From: Microbacterium luticocti DSM 19459
GTDB taxonomy: Bacteria; Actinomycetota; Actinomycetes; Actinomycetales; Microbacteriaceae
Assembly: GCF_000422405.1 (NCBI RefSeq)
Contig: NZ_AULS01000005.1
Coordinates: forward strand, 124,001 to 188,000
Direction of reading: 5' to 3'
DNA length: 64,000 nt
This document shows positions 28,353 to 36,652 of this stretch, one piece after another. The notes beneath the pieces were generated by a model that did no database searches, was not told where the DNA came from, and was given only the letters and a program-made list of their open reading frames with translations. Each line of letters begins with the position of its first letter. Position 1 is the stretch's first letter. Made by a program: the position numbers and the translations under genes.

Positions 28353-29824
28353 CAGTGTTCCACCCCTTCGAGGAATGCGATGAGCGCCCGCACGGTCGAG
28401 CCGGTCGGGCCCTTGTCCGTGAAGCCATACGGGGCGCTGTGGTTCTCGCCGGATCCGGCGATGTCCAGGTGCACCCACGGCAGGCGGGGTGCGTCGTCGG
28501 CGTCGCCGCGGCGGCCGACGAAACGCTGCAGGAACAGGCCCGCGAACAGCGATCCGCCGTTGCGGTCGCCGATCTTCGCGTTCTGCAGGTCGGCGATGGG
28601 GGAGTCGAGCTCCTTCTCCATGTGCGCCGGCAGCGGCAGGTGCCACGCCGGCTCGCCGGTGCGGTCGGCGGCGCTCAGGAACTCGCGCACCGCCTCATCG
28701 TCGCCCATCACCCCGGTGTGCCGGGTGCCCAGCGCGACGAGGATCGCACCGGTCAAGGTGGCGACGTCGACGATCACGTCGGGCTGCTCGCGACTGGCCG
28801 CGACCAGACCGTCGGCCAGGACGAGGCGTCCCTCGGCATCGGTGTTGAGCACCTCGACGCTGGTGCCGCCGAGGGTGCGCAGCACGTCGCCGGGTCGGAT
28901 GGCCGAACCGGAGGGCATGTTGTCGGCGATGCACAGGAACGCGGTGACCCGTACCGGGAGCTTCAGGGCGGCCGCCGCACGCACCACGGCGAGCACGGTG
29001 GCGGCCCCGGCCATGTCGCCCTTCATGCCGACCATCGATGCCGGCGGCTTCAGCGACAGGCCACCGGTGTCGAAGGTGATGCCTTTGCCGACCAGGGCGA
29101 CGTGCCGGCGGGCGTCGGCGGGCGCGTAGTCGAGGCGCACCAGGCGCGGCGGGCGGGCCGAGCCCTGCCCGACACCCAGGATCCCGCCGTAGCCGTCGGC
29201 GGCCAGGCGGGTCTCGTCGAGCACCGTCGCCTCGATCGGCAGTCCCGCCACCGCCTGCACCGCGCGGTCGGCGAGGTCCTGCGGTCCGAGCCACTGCGCG
29301 GGGGTGGTGGTGAGGTTCTTGACGAGGGCGACGGATGCCGCGGCCTGCGCGATACGCGTCAGGTCGGCGTCGTCGAGGGCGTCGGCGTGCACCGTGACCC
29401 GGCCGGCAGGCCGCTTGCGGTCGGGATCGGTCTTGTAGTCGTCGAACCAGTACCCGCCCAGGGCTGCGCCCTCGGCGGCCGCGAGCTGGCGCTCTCGGTC
29501 GGCGCCGGGGACGGCGACGGCGGCCGTGTCGAAGCCGGTGAGGGTGCGCACCGCGGCCCCGACGGCCTCGCGCACGTCCGATGCGCCGGGGTCGGCGCCG
29601 GTGCCGGCGACGGCGACCCGGGCGGTGCGTCCGGGCGCCGGCACGCGCACGACCGAGCCGACGGCGCCGGTGAAACCGACGGCATCCAGCGCGTCGTACA
29701 GCCCCGGCCAGTCGGCCGCAAGATGCTGCGGTGCGTTCTCGGCCGGGGGAAGGGCGAGGATGATCAGTTCGGCATCGGACTCGGTCACGGACGCAGCGCT
29801 GCGCGCCAGCTCGGGGAACGGCAT
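28352..29824 (-). CDS. pepA: leucyl aminopeptidase, M17 family
   Basis: 490 residues. It is a hexameric two-metal enzyme that removes N-terminal amino acids from peptides. Metal and active-site residues lie in GKGITFDTGGLSLKP, MKGDMAGAA and NTDAEGRLVLADGL; the last is the family signature. The N-terminal 160 residues are the usual variable domain. I choose the ATG at 29824 over that at 29833 because TAGGAT (29837-29832 on this strand) ends 7 nt before it, as in other probable leaderless genes here. It is the first gene of pepA-lpdA-E2. Confidence 0.94.
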   Translation of the reverse strand: MPFPELARSAASVTESDAELIILALPPAENAPQHLAADWPGLYDALDAVGFTGAVGSVVRVPAPGRTARVAVAGTGADPGASDVREAVGAAVRTLTGFDTAAVAVPGADRERQLAAAEGAALGGYWFDDYKTDPDRKRPAGRVTVHADALDDADLTRIAQAAASVALVKNLTTTPAQWLGPQDLADRAVQAVAGLPIEATVLDETRLAADGYGGILGVGQGSARPPRLVRLDYAPADARRHVALVGKGITFDTGGLSLKPPASMVGMKGDMAGAATVLAVVRAAAALKLPVRVTAFLCIADNMPSGSAIRPGDVLRTLGGTSVEVLNTDAEGRLVLADGLVAASREQPDVIVDVATLTGAILVALGTRHTGVMGDDEAVREFLSAADRTGEPAWHLPLPAHMEKELDSPIADLQNAKIGDRNGGSLFAGLFLQRFVGRRGDADDAPRLPWVHLDIAGSGENHSAPYGFTDKGPTGSTVRALIAFLEGVEH

Positions 29825-29925
29825 GATCCCCATCCTATGAGGCGCAGGCGGCGGGGCCGGTGCGGCACTGTTCGCTGTCAGCGGGATCGCCGCTGCGGGT
29901 CGCACACGCGCTTTAGAGTGGTGCC

Positions 29926-30858
29926 ATGCCCCAGAATGCGCCGTTGTTCGAGCGTGCGGCATCGGCTCCACCGGTGCCGCGGGGACTGCCGCTGGTCATC
30001 GCGCTGACCGGGTTCACCGACGCCGGCGGCGCGGTCTCACAGTTGATCGACGTGATGCGCGACGACCTCCAGTCGCTGCCGTTGGCGGTCTTCGACAACG
30101 ACGTGCTGCTGGATTACCGCGCGCGCCGCCCGCTGGTCACCTTCGATGGCGACCACCTCAGTGAGTATCGGCCGTCCCGGCTCGAATTGTCGCTGGTGCG
30201 CGACGCGATCGGCCAGCCGTTCCTGCTGCTGGCCGGCTACGAGCCCGATTTCGTGTGGGAGGGCTTTGCGCGAGCGGTCCTGGCCTTCGCCGAGGAGTAC
30301 CAGGTGTCCACCGTCACGTGGCTGCACGCGATCCCGATGCCGGTGCCGCACACCCGGCCGATCGGCACCACCGTCAGCGGCACGCGCCGCGAGCTCACCG
30401 AGGCGCACTCGGTGTGGAAGCCGCACACCCAGGTGCCGGGGACGGTCGGGCATCTGCTCGAATACCGGTTCACGCAGCAGGGGACGCCGGTGGCCGGGTT
30501 CGTGCTGCTCGTGCCGCATTATCTGGGCGACACCGAGTACCCGGCGGCGACCCTGGCCGCCCTCGACAGCATCACCGCCGCGACCGGACTGGTGTTCACC
30601 GGCGACGACCTGCGCGCACGCAACCGGGAGTTCATCCAGCGGGTGCAGGAGCAGGTCGACGACAACGACGAGCTGCGCCGGATGCTGCGCGGACTGGAAG
30701 ACCGGTACGACGCCTACATGGCCGGCTCGACACAGGCCGCGCCGATGGTGCACACCGGCGACCTGCCCAGCGCCGACGAACTGGCGGCCGAGCTGGAGCG
30801 GTTCCTCGCGACGCGTCCGGCCGGCGACGACGACAAGGGCGGCGCACCCCGGGGTTGA
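29926..30858 (+). CDS. PAC2 family protein
   Basis: 310 residues. It belongs to the PAC2 (proteasome assembly chaperone-like) family, widespread in actinobacteria; members of the corynebacterial cg2106 type are structurally related to archaeal PbaB, but their role is unsettled. The N-terminus (LPLVIALTGFTDAGGAVSQLIDVM), the middle GTTVSGTRRELTEAH and the C-terminal helical segment (QRVQEQVDDNDELRRMLRGLEDRYD) are typical. TAGAGT (29914-29919) ends 6 nt before the ATG, suggesting a leaderless message. It is divergent from pepA and precedes the sigma factor gene. Confidence 0.9.
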   Translation: MPQNAPLFERAASAPPVPRGLPLVIALTGFTDAGGAVSQLIDVMRDDLQSLPLAVFDNDVLLDYRARRPLVTFDGDHLSEYRPSRLELSLVRDAIGQPFLLLAGYEPDFVWEGFARAVLAFAEEYQVSTVTWLHAIPMPVPHTRPIGTTVSGTRRELTEAHSVWKPHTQVPGTVGHLLEYRFTQQGTPVAGFVLLVPHYLGDTEYPAATLAALDSITAATGLVFTGDDLRARNREFIQRVQEQVDDNDELRRMLRGLEDRYDAYMAGSTQAAPMVHTGDLPSADELAAELERFLATRPAGDDDKGGAPRG

Positions 30859-30930
30859 TCCGGCGCCGGCCCGGTTCGCCGGCGGCACACACACTGATTC
30901 CGCAGGGTGCGGCGTGAGCCTTTCCCGCCG

Positions 30931-30956
30931 GGAATATCACCGGGGGACCGGACGTT
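30931..30956 (+). promoter_or_regulatory. SigR/SigH-type promoter upstream of sigma-70 gene
   Basis: GGAAT (30931-30935) and GTT (30954-30956) are exactly 18 nt apart, matching the actinobacterial SigR/SigH consensus GGAAT-N18-GTT. In Streptomyces coelicolor the principal sigma gene hrdB has a SigR-dependent second promoter, so the placement makes sense. The rest of the 300-bp gap (30859-31158) holds an isolated TTGACA at 31087-31092 without a good -10. Confidence 0.6.
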
Positions 30957-31158
30957 TTGTCCATCGTGACCTCCCTGTGCGCACGTCCGGGATCACGCGT
31001 GGGATGTGCGACAATGGATCACCGACCCGTTGTCAGCACCCGCACATCGAGTACCCCAGCCGGGGAGCCTTCTCATGCGCACCGACTTGACAAGGGTCTT
31101 ACTAGTGTCCGAACACAACGGGGGCGGGCGTGATACGTCCCCCGGTGAAAGGCGAAAC

Positions 31159-32646
31159 GTGACCGCAGGCACGAAGACCACCACCCGCTCGCGCACCGAC
31201 GACACCGGCGTCGACGAGGTCGCGGCGGCAGACGGCGCCGCGAGCACGCCGGATGCCGGCACCACCACCGCCCGCAAGTCCGCGGCCCGCAAACCGGCGG
31301 CGACGAAGTCCGCCGCCACGAAGTCCGCCTCGGCCGCGAAGAAGGACGCCCCGGCCGCCAAGAAGGCCGCCGCCAAGAAGGACACCCCGGCCGCCGAGAA
31401 GGACGCCCCGGCCGCCAAGAAGGCCGCAGCCAAGAAGGCCCCAGCCAAGAAGACCGCGACCAAGACCACGGCGAAGGGCAAGAAGGCCGCCGGTGGCGAG
31501 CCCGAAGAGGACGTCGAGGTCGACGAGACCGAACTCGCCTCCGACGACCAGGACGAGAACGCACCCACCGGCAAGACCGGCGCCGACGACGACCTGGGCG
31601 ACGACGACGAGGATGACGAACGTCCCGCCGGAAAGAAGAAGGAGTTCACCGAACCGCTGCCGTCGGGGGCCATCGTCATCTCGTCGAAGGACGAGGACGA
31701 CGTGCCGGTGTACTCGACCCAGATCACCGGTGCCACCGCCGACCCGGTCAAGGACTACCTGAAGCAGATCGGCAAGGTGCCGCTGCTGAACGCGGCCGAA
31801 GAGGTCGAACTGGCCATGCGCATCGAGGCGGGCCTGTTCGCCGAAGAGAAGCTGTCGCACATGTCCGACGCGGAGAAGTCCAGCCAGCTGGGCCTGGACC
31901 TGCAGTGGGTCGCCCGCGACGGCCAGCGCGCCAAGAGCCACCTGCTGGGCGCCAACCTGCGCCTGGTGGTGTCGCTGGCCAAGCGCTACACCGGCCGCGG
32001 CATGCAGTTCCTCGACCTCATCCAGGAGGGCAACCTGGGCCTGATCCGTGCCGTCGAGAAGTTCGACTACACCAAGGGCTTCAAGTTCTCCACCTACGCC
32101 ACCTGGTGGATCCGACAGGCGATCACCCGTGCCATGGCCGACCAGGCGCGCACCATCCGCATCCCGGTGCACATGGTCGAAGTCATCAACAAGCTCGCTC
32201 GGGTGCAGCGGCAGATGCTGCAGGACCTGGGGCGCGAACCCACCCCCGAAGAGCTCTCGCGCGAGCTGGACATGACGCCCGAGAAGGTCGTCGAGGTGCA
32301 GAAGTACGGCCGCGAGCCGATCTCGTTGCACACCCCGCTCGGCGAGGACGGCGACAGTGAGTTCGGCGACCTCATCGAAGACACCGAGGCGGTCGTGCCC
32401 GCCGACGCGGTCGGGTTCACCATGCTGCAGCGCCAACTCGAGTCGCTGCTGGACTCGCTCAGCGAGCGCGAAGCGGGCGTCATCCGCATGCGCTTCGGCC
32501 TCGGCGACGGTCAGCCCAAGACCCTCGACCAGATCGGCGACACGTTCGGCGTGACCCGGGAGCGGATCCGCCAGATCGAGTCGAAGACGATGGCCAAGCT
32601 GCGGCATCCGTCGCGCTCGCAGTCGCTGCGGGACTACCTCGAGTGA
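31159..32646 (+). CDS. sigA: principal RNA polymerase sigma factor
   Basis: 495 residues. The N-terminal 190 are low complexity: Lys/Ala/Pro repeats ([14 protein letters not shown]), then an acidic stretch, a common feature of actinobacterial principal sigma factors. The sigma-70 core follows: region 1.2 ([25 protein letters not shown]), region 2 ([54 protein letters not shown]), region 3, and region 4 ([33 protein letters not shown]). The GTG at 31159 is chosen because GAAAGGCG lies 5 nt upstream; an in-frame extension to 31006 exists but lacks a ribosome site. The gene has an upstream SigR-type promoter and overlaps the next gene by 4 bp. Confidence 0.95.
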   Translation: MTAGTKTTTRSRTDDTGVDEVAAADGAASTPDAGTTTARKSAARKPAATKSAATKSASAAKKDAPAAKKAAAKKDTPAAEKDAPAAKKAAAKKAPAKKTATKTTAKGKKAAGGEPEEDVEVDETELASDDQDENAPTGKTGADDDLGDDDEDDERPAGKKKEFTEPLPSGAIVISSKDEDDVPVYSTQITGATADPVKDYLKQIGKVPLLNAAEEVELAMRIEAGLFAEEKLSHMSDAEKSSQLGLDLQWVARDGQRAKSHLLGANLRLVVSLAKRYTGRGMQFLDLIQEGNLGLIRAVEKFDYTKGFKFSTYATWWIRQAITRAMADQARTIRIPVHMVEVINKLARVQRQMLQDLGREPTPEELSRELDMTPEKVVEVQKYGREPISLHTPLGEDGDSEFGDLIEDTEAVVPADAVGFTMLQRQLESLLDSLSEREAGVIRMRFGLGDGQPKTLDQIGDTFGVTRERIRQIESKTMAKLRHPSRSQSLRDYLE

Positions 32647-33341
32647 GCGGGGCGGCCAACGCCGGCAAGGCGCTGACGGTCACCGTCGACGGTGCGACCT
32701 ACGCGCGCATCCCGTTGCGCACCAAGGTCATCCAGCCCGAGGACCGGATCGACGAGGTGGTGCGCGAATATGCGGCGGATGCCGTCGCGCCCGGCGACAT
32801 CCTGTTCGTGACCGAGAAGATCGTGGCCATCACCCAGGGGCGGTCGTTCCCGGTGTCCGAGATCCGGCCGCGCAAGCTCGCCACCTTCCTGGCGAAGTAC
32901 GTCACCAAGACGCCGTACGGCATCGGCTTGGGCATGCCCGAGACGATGGAGATGGCGCTGCGTGAATGCGGCACGCCCCGCATCCTGTTGGCCGCCGCGG
33001 TCGCCGCCGTCACCAAGGCGTTCGGCCGCAAGGGCGACTTCTACCGGATCGCAGGCTCGAAGGCGCGCGCCATCGACGGGCCGACCAAGCACACCATCCC
33101 GCCCTACAACGAGGCGGTCGTGCTCGGGCCCGAACGGCCGCGTGAGGTGGCGCAGCACCTCCGGGAACTGCTCGGGTCGCGCTGTGACGTCGCCGTCGTC
33201 GACATCAACGACCTGGGCGGCAACATCCTCGGCTCCACGCTCGACAAGGCCGGTGAGGCACGGCTGGTCGCGATCCTGAAAGACAACCCGCTCGGTCAGG
33301 GGCACGAGTCGACGCCGCTGGGCATCGTCCGACCCGCCTGA
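32643..33341 (+). CDS. CofE-like (F420-0:gamma-glutamyl ligase family) protein
   Basis: 232 residues. It resembles the coenzyme F420-0:L-glutamate ligase family in [29 protein letters not shown] and [12 protein letters not shown], the metal- and GTP-binding loops of CofE. No other F420 gene is visible in the window, and the second domain seen in actinobacterial FbiB is absent. The GTG start overlaps the sigma factor stop in a GTGA junction, so the two are translationally coupled, an unexpected link. It may be a gamma-glutamyl ligase for another substrate. Family is likely, function open. Confidence 0.7.
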   Translation: MSGAANAGKALTVTVDGATYARIPLRTKVIQPEDRIDEVVREYAADAVAPGDILFVTEKIVAITQGRSFPVSEIRPRKLATFLAKYVTKTPYGIGLGMPETMEMALRECGTPRILLAAAVAAVTKAFGRKGDFYRIAGSKARAIDGPTKHTIPPYNEAVVLGPERPREVAQHLRELLGSRCDVAVVDINDLGGNILGSTLDKAGEARLVAILKDNPLGQGHESTPLGIVRPA

Positions 33342-33431
33342 CCGGGTCGGAACCGACCGCCCGAGCCGGGCCGCGCGGTTCGGGGCGCCGCGTCGGCCGC
33401 GGGCGCCCGGGTCCGTCGGTGCGTGACCGGA

Positions 33432-34454
33432 TCAGAACCCGATGGCGGCGCGGTAGCGCGGTTTGTGGCCGGTGCGGATGCCGGTGACGCTGGGCTTGTT
33501 CTCATAGACTCCCGCACCCCAGTTGCCCTCGACCAGGACCGGGCCGTCGGGTGTCACGACGATGTCCCAGCCCACGTACTGCACCTGGGGGACCACTCGC
33601 GCCACGCGGTCGACGAACGCGGTGACCTCATCGGTCATCGGCAGCTGGAAGTCCGCGATCCGGAACCCGGAGTCGGGGTGTCGTTCGTGCACGTGCCCGT
33701 GCGAGTCGTAGCCGGCCCCGACCGCGTGGCCGCGTTCGTCGAGCATCGTGTAGAAGCCGCCGAAGGTCATCTGGTCGCTGACCGCCCCGCGGCCGAACTT
33801 CTGCGCCATCGCGAGGATGTGGGTGCGCTCCCCGTCGAAGAACGCGGTGACGCGCGTGGTGTTCACCGTTCCCGGGCACACCGCCGCCAGGTCGGGATGC
33901 TGGCGGATCACCTCTTCGAGCAGCAGCTCGCCGCGCTCACGCAGTCCCCGGTGGAAGCCGTCCCAGTCGTCGATGTCGGCGGCGTGGTACCGGTGCACGC
34001 CGGTGCCGGCCTGCCCCACCGGCTCTTTTGAGACCACCGTGTCGTGCCGGCGCACGAACGCGGCGACCTCCTCGGCGTTGTCGGCGGTGACCTCCATCCA
34101 CTCCCGGTGCAGATACTCGCCGAACGCCCGGTCGAACTCGATCTTGTCCTGGAAGATGTGCCGGTAGGCGGGATCGTCGAACTTCTGCGAGAGCTGGTTC
34201 GAGACCGGGTGCGTCATGTACGTGGCGCGCTCGGCGCGGTTCAGGATCGCGAAGTCGAAGTCGATGTAGTCCTGGAACCCGACGTTGCGAACCCCCGCCT
34301 GCCACAGCATGTCGACCAGCACCGCCGGCATCCACTTGCCGTGGCTGTTCGAGGCCTCCCGGGCACGTTCGAACACCGAACCGACGTCGATGCGTCGGGC
34401 CCGGCCGGCCAGGTAGCGCATGCGGGGGAGGACACCGAGACGTTGCTGAGCCAT
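33432..34454 (-). CDS. sugar-transfer-associated ATP-grasp protein
   Basis: 340 residues. It fits the ATP-grasp family found with sugar transfer and cell-surface loci, formerly mislabelled hexapeptide transferases. ATP-grasp features are VSKEPVGQAGTGVHR (phosphate loop), LLLEEVIRQHP, and the metal-binding end GWDIVVTPDGPVLVEGNWGAG. Such enzymes join a carboxylate to an amine or thiol. The ATG has CTGGAG 6 nt upstream. It is divergent from the racemase-like pair, and their -10 hexamers overlap, so the three genes are probably expressed together. The substrate is unknown; a cell-wall or amino-acid ligation role is an inference from context. Confidence 0.8.
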   Translation of the reverse strand: MAQQRLGVLPRMRYLAGRARRIDVGSVFERAREASNSHGKWMPAVLVDMLWQAGVRNVGFQDYIDFDFAILNRAERATYMTHPVSNQLSQKFDDPAYRHIFQDKIEFDRAFGEYLHREWMEVTADNAEEVAAFVRRHDTVVSKEPVGQAGTGVHRYHAADIDDWDGFHRGLRERGELLLEEVIRQHPDLAAVCPGTVNTTRVTAFFDGERTHILAMAQKFGRGAVSDQMTFGGFYTMLDERGHAVGAGYDSHGHVHERHPDSGFRIADFQLPMTDEVTAFVDRVARVVPQVQYVGWDIVVTPDGPVLVEGNWGAGVYENKPSVTGIRTGHKPRYRAAIGF

Positions 34455-34488
34455 TCACGCTCCAGGGTGGGGGATCGGGGGACTCGGC

Positions 34489-34495
34489 TAGTCTA
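34489..34495. promoter_or_regulatory. overlapping divergent -10 boxes
   Basis: CTAGTCTAG contains TAGTCT on the plus strand (34489-34494), 7 nt before the GTG of the first racemase-like gene, and TAGACT on the minus strand (34495-34490), 35 nt before the ATP-grasp ATG. The 47-bp intergenic region has no room for separate promoters, so the two directions share this site. Confidence 0.5.
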
Positions 34496-34501
34496 GATGG
34501 C

Positions 34502-35158
34502 GTGACCGCAGCCCTCCTGGAACCCGGATCCGGGCCGGGCGCGGACAGTGGCCCGGTGGCCCGCATCTCGCGGGGCGCACTGCGCGCGAACCTCGCACTG
34601 CTGCACGAGGCGGGCACGGCATCGCTGCCGGCCGAACTGCCCGCCGACGCGTGGGGACACGGCGCGGCGACCGTGCAGGCCGTGCTGGACGAGGCCGGGG
34701 CGACGGTGACGGCCGATCGGCTCGCGACGCTGCTCGGCCTTCCCGGTGGTGACCCGCGCGCACGCCCGGTGATGCGGCTTGGCGGTCACGTGCTCGGCAC
34801 GAAAGAGCTGCGTGCCGGTGAGGGCGTCTCGTACGGGCTGACCTTCCGGGCTGCCGCCGACACCCGTATCGTCCTGGTGACCGGCGGGTACGCGCAGGGG
34901 GTCGTGCGTGCGCTCGGCAACCGGGCATCGGTGACCTGTGCGGGCACGACCTGCCCCATCGTCGGGCGTGTCGCGATGGACGTCTGCGTCGTCGAGATCG
35001 GCGACGCGCACATCGGCCGGGGCGACGAGGCGATGTTCTTCGGTGACCCGCGCGACGGCGAGCCTGCCCTGGCCGACTGGGTCGGTGCGACCGGCATGAC
35101 GGCGCAAGAGATCGTCAGCCTCGTCGGGGCACGGGCGAGCCGGCGGGAGGTGGCATGA
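34502..35158 (+). CDS. alanine racemase C-terminal domain protein with vestigial barrel start
   Basis: 218 residues. The last 120 are a complete alanine racemase C-terminal domain: GEGVSYGLTF with the catalytic Tyr111, GGYAQGVVRALGNRASV, CPIVGRVAMDVCVVEIGD. The first 70 still resemble the start of the barrel (ALRANLALL, then PADAWGHGA), but the PLP lysine of the canonical VKADAYGHG is replaced by Pro47, and about 150 residues of barrel are deleted. The entryway Tyr near the C-terminus is also missing (GMTAQEIV where relatives have xxYEIL). It cannot bind PLP alone. It overlaps the next gene by 4 bp (ATGA) and probably works with it. The GTG is likely leaderless. Confidence 0.8.
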   Translation: MTAALLEPGSGPGADSGPVARISRGALRANLALLHEAGTASLPAELPADAWGHGAATVQAVLDEAGATVTADRLATLLGLPGGDPRARPVMRLGGHVLGTKELRAGEGVSYGLTFRAAADTRIVLVTGGYAQGVVRALGNRASVTCAGTTCPIVGRVAMDVCVVEIGDAHIGRGDEAMFFGDPRDGEPALADWVGATGMTAQEIVSLVGARASRREVA

Positions 35159-36198
35159 CCGCGGCGCTGCACGTCGACCTGGACGCCCTGGCCGCCAACC
35201 TCGCGGTCGTGCGTGCGCGCGTGGCTCCGGCCGCGCACATGCTCGTGGTCAAGGACGACGCCTACGGGCACGGTCTGGTGCCGGTGGTGACCCGTGCGTG
35301 GAAGGAGCAGGTGCGCTGGTTCGGCGCGTTCGACGTGCAGACCGGCCTGGCGGTGCGCACGGCACTGGGCGCGGCGGCGCGGATCTTCGTGTGGCAGATC
35401 GGCGGGCTCGGCGAGGCGCGGGATGCCGCGGCGGAGGGCCTCGACCTCGGTGTCGGCGACGCGCTGCTGCTCGAGGACGTGGCGGCCGCGGCATCCGCCA
35501 CGGGGCGCCCCGTGCGCGTGCACCTGAAGATCGACACGGGGCTGCACCGCAACGGGGTGCGTCCCGAGCAGTGGGCCGGATTCGTCGCCCGCGCCGCCGA
35601 GCTCGAACGGGCCGGTGTGATCGTGGTGGACGGGGTGTGGAGCCACATCGCCGAGGCCTCCGACGCCGAGGACGATCAGGCCCGCCGCGTGTTCGAGTGG
35701 GGCTGGGATGCCGCGCGGGGCGCCGGACTCACTCCCGCACGACGGCACCTCGCCGCGAGCGCCGCCGCGTTCGCGCGCAGCCCGTTCCGGTATGACCTGG
35801 TGCGCGTGGGCGCGTTCGCCTACGGCATCCACCCCGCCGGCGGTCCGGATGCCACGCACCTGGGCATCCGCCCGATCGCCCGGCTCGTGGCCCCCGTGGT
35901 GGGCGTCGGTGATCAGGTGCGGATCGGGATCGGTGCGCTCGACGGCCTGCCCTCGACCCTGGCCGGGCGGGTGTCTGTGGGAACGCCCGCGGGTGCGCGC
36001 GCGCTTGTGTCGGTGGGTGACGAGGTCAGCACCGTCGCCGGGTGGGATGGTGCCGCGCCGGGCGACGAGGTGGTGCTGTATGGACCCGGCCGGCACGGCG
36101 AAGCGACGGCCACCGGGCTCGCCGAACACATCGACACGATCGGTGAGGAGATCGCACTGCGCGTCTCGCCGCGGCTGCCCCGACGCCATCGCGGCTGA
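35155..36198 (+). CDS. alanine racemase-like PLP barrel protein, C-domain degenerate
   Basis: 347 residues. The PLP-binding TIM barrel is complete: Lys33 in VVKDDAYGHGL, Lys125 and Arg132 in VHLKIDTGLHRNGV, then GVWSHIAEA, LAASAAAF and YDLVRVGAFAYGIHP. The C-terminal domain is shortened: the GVSYG segment with the catalytic Tyr is absent, and the sequence goes from VGDQVRIGIG directly to ALDGLPSTLAGRVSV, followed by GDEVVLYG. In dimeric alanine racemase each active site takes Lys from one subunit and Tyr from the C-domain of the other. This protein supplies Lys and the preceding gene supplies Tyr. A heteromeric racemase is inferred; substrate unknown. Normal alr is presumably elsewhere. Confidence 0.8.
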   Translation: MTAALHVDLDALAANLAVVRARVAPAAHMLVVKDDAYGHGLVPVVTRAWKEQVRWFGAFDVQTGLAVRTALGAAARIFVWQIGGLGEARDAAAEGLDLGVGDALLLEDVAAAASATGRPVRVHLKIDTGLHRNGVRPEQWAGFVARAAELERAGVIVVDGVWSHIAEASDAEDDQARRVFEWGWDAARGAGLTPARRHLAASAAAFARSPFRYDLVRVGAFAYGIHPAGGPDATHLGIRPIARLVAPVVGVGDQVRIGIGALDGLPSTLAGRVSVGTPAGARALVSVGDEVSTVAGWDGAAPGDEVVLYGPGRHGEATATGLAEHIDTIGEEIALRVSPRLPRRHRG

Positions 36199-36263
36199 TC
36201 CGGGCGCATCACCCGGAGGGGCGAACCGGCGCGGCTCGGCCGGAACCGTTCAGCCGGAACCGG

Positions 36264-36485
36264 TCAGCCGGCCTCGTTCAGCCGTGCGGTCTCGTCGTGC
36301 CACGAGGTGGCCACGCTGCGCAGCTTCTGCTCGAACTTGCGGCCGTGGTGGGCGCAATACAGCAGTTCGCTGCCGCCGACCTCGACGGCGATGTAGGCCT
36401 GCGCGCCGCAGGCATCGCACCGGTCCATCGCGGTCAGGCGGTACTCGACGAGGGTCTGCTCCTCGGGCGTGGTGAGTGTGCTCAT
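36264..36485 (-). CDS. DUF7455-like zinc-finger protein
   Basis: 73 residues. A compact cysteine/histidine cluster is visible: DRCDACGAQAYIAV followed by LLYCAHHGRKFE, which should bind one zinc. This small actinobacterial family has no known function. The ATG at 36485 follows a strong GAAGGAGG site. It is divergent from parE and convergent with the racemase-like gene; the short gap to that gene contains a 14-bp repeat (CAGCCGGAACCGTT/GTC). Confidence 0.8.
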   Translation of the reverse strand: MSTLTTPEEQTLVEYRLTAMDRCDACGAQAYIAVEVGGSELLYCAHHGRKFEQKLRSVATSWHDETARLNEAG

Positions 36486-36652
36486 CGTCGGCCTCCTTCG
36501 GAATGCGCGTGGACGGGTTCCTTCATGGAATACAACCACGCCCCGGCTGGGATCAGGCCCGGAAGCGTCGGCATTTCGCTCACCGCGTACCGTCGGGCAC
36601 CTCCCCGCGTCGATCCCGGGCCGCGGGGGCCGGGCCGATATCCTTGAGGATT

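Noticed and set aside
31087..31092. TTGACA as -35 of the sigma factor gene
   Set aside because: No acceptable -10 lies 16-18 nt downstream.
31006..31158. Upstream extension of the sigma factor to an in-frame ATG at 31006
   Set aside because: It lacks a ribosome site and the added residues are not sigma-like, while the GTG at 31159 has a good site.
34502..36198. Single alanine racemase gene broken by a frameshift
   Set aside because: The order is C-domain first, barrel second. Each part has its own start and stop with an ATGA overlap, and the second part has its own shortened C-domain. A frameshift in one gene cannot give this.
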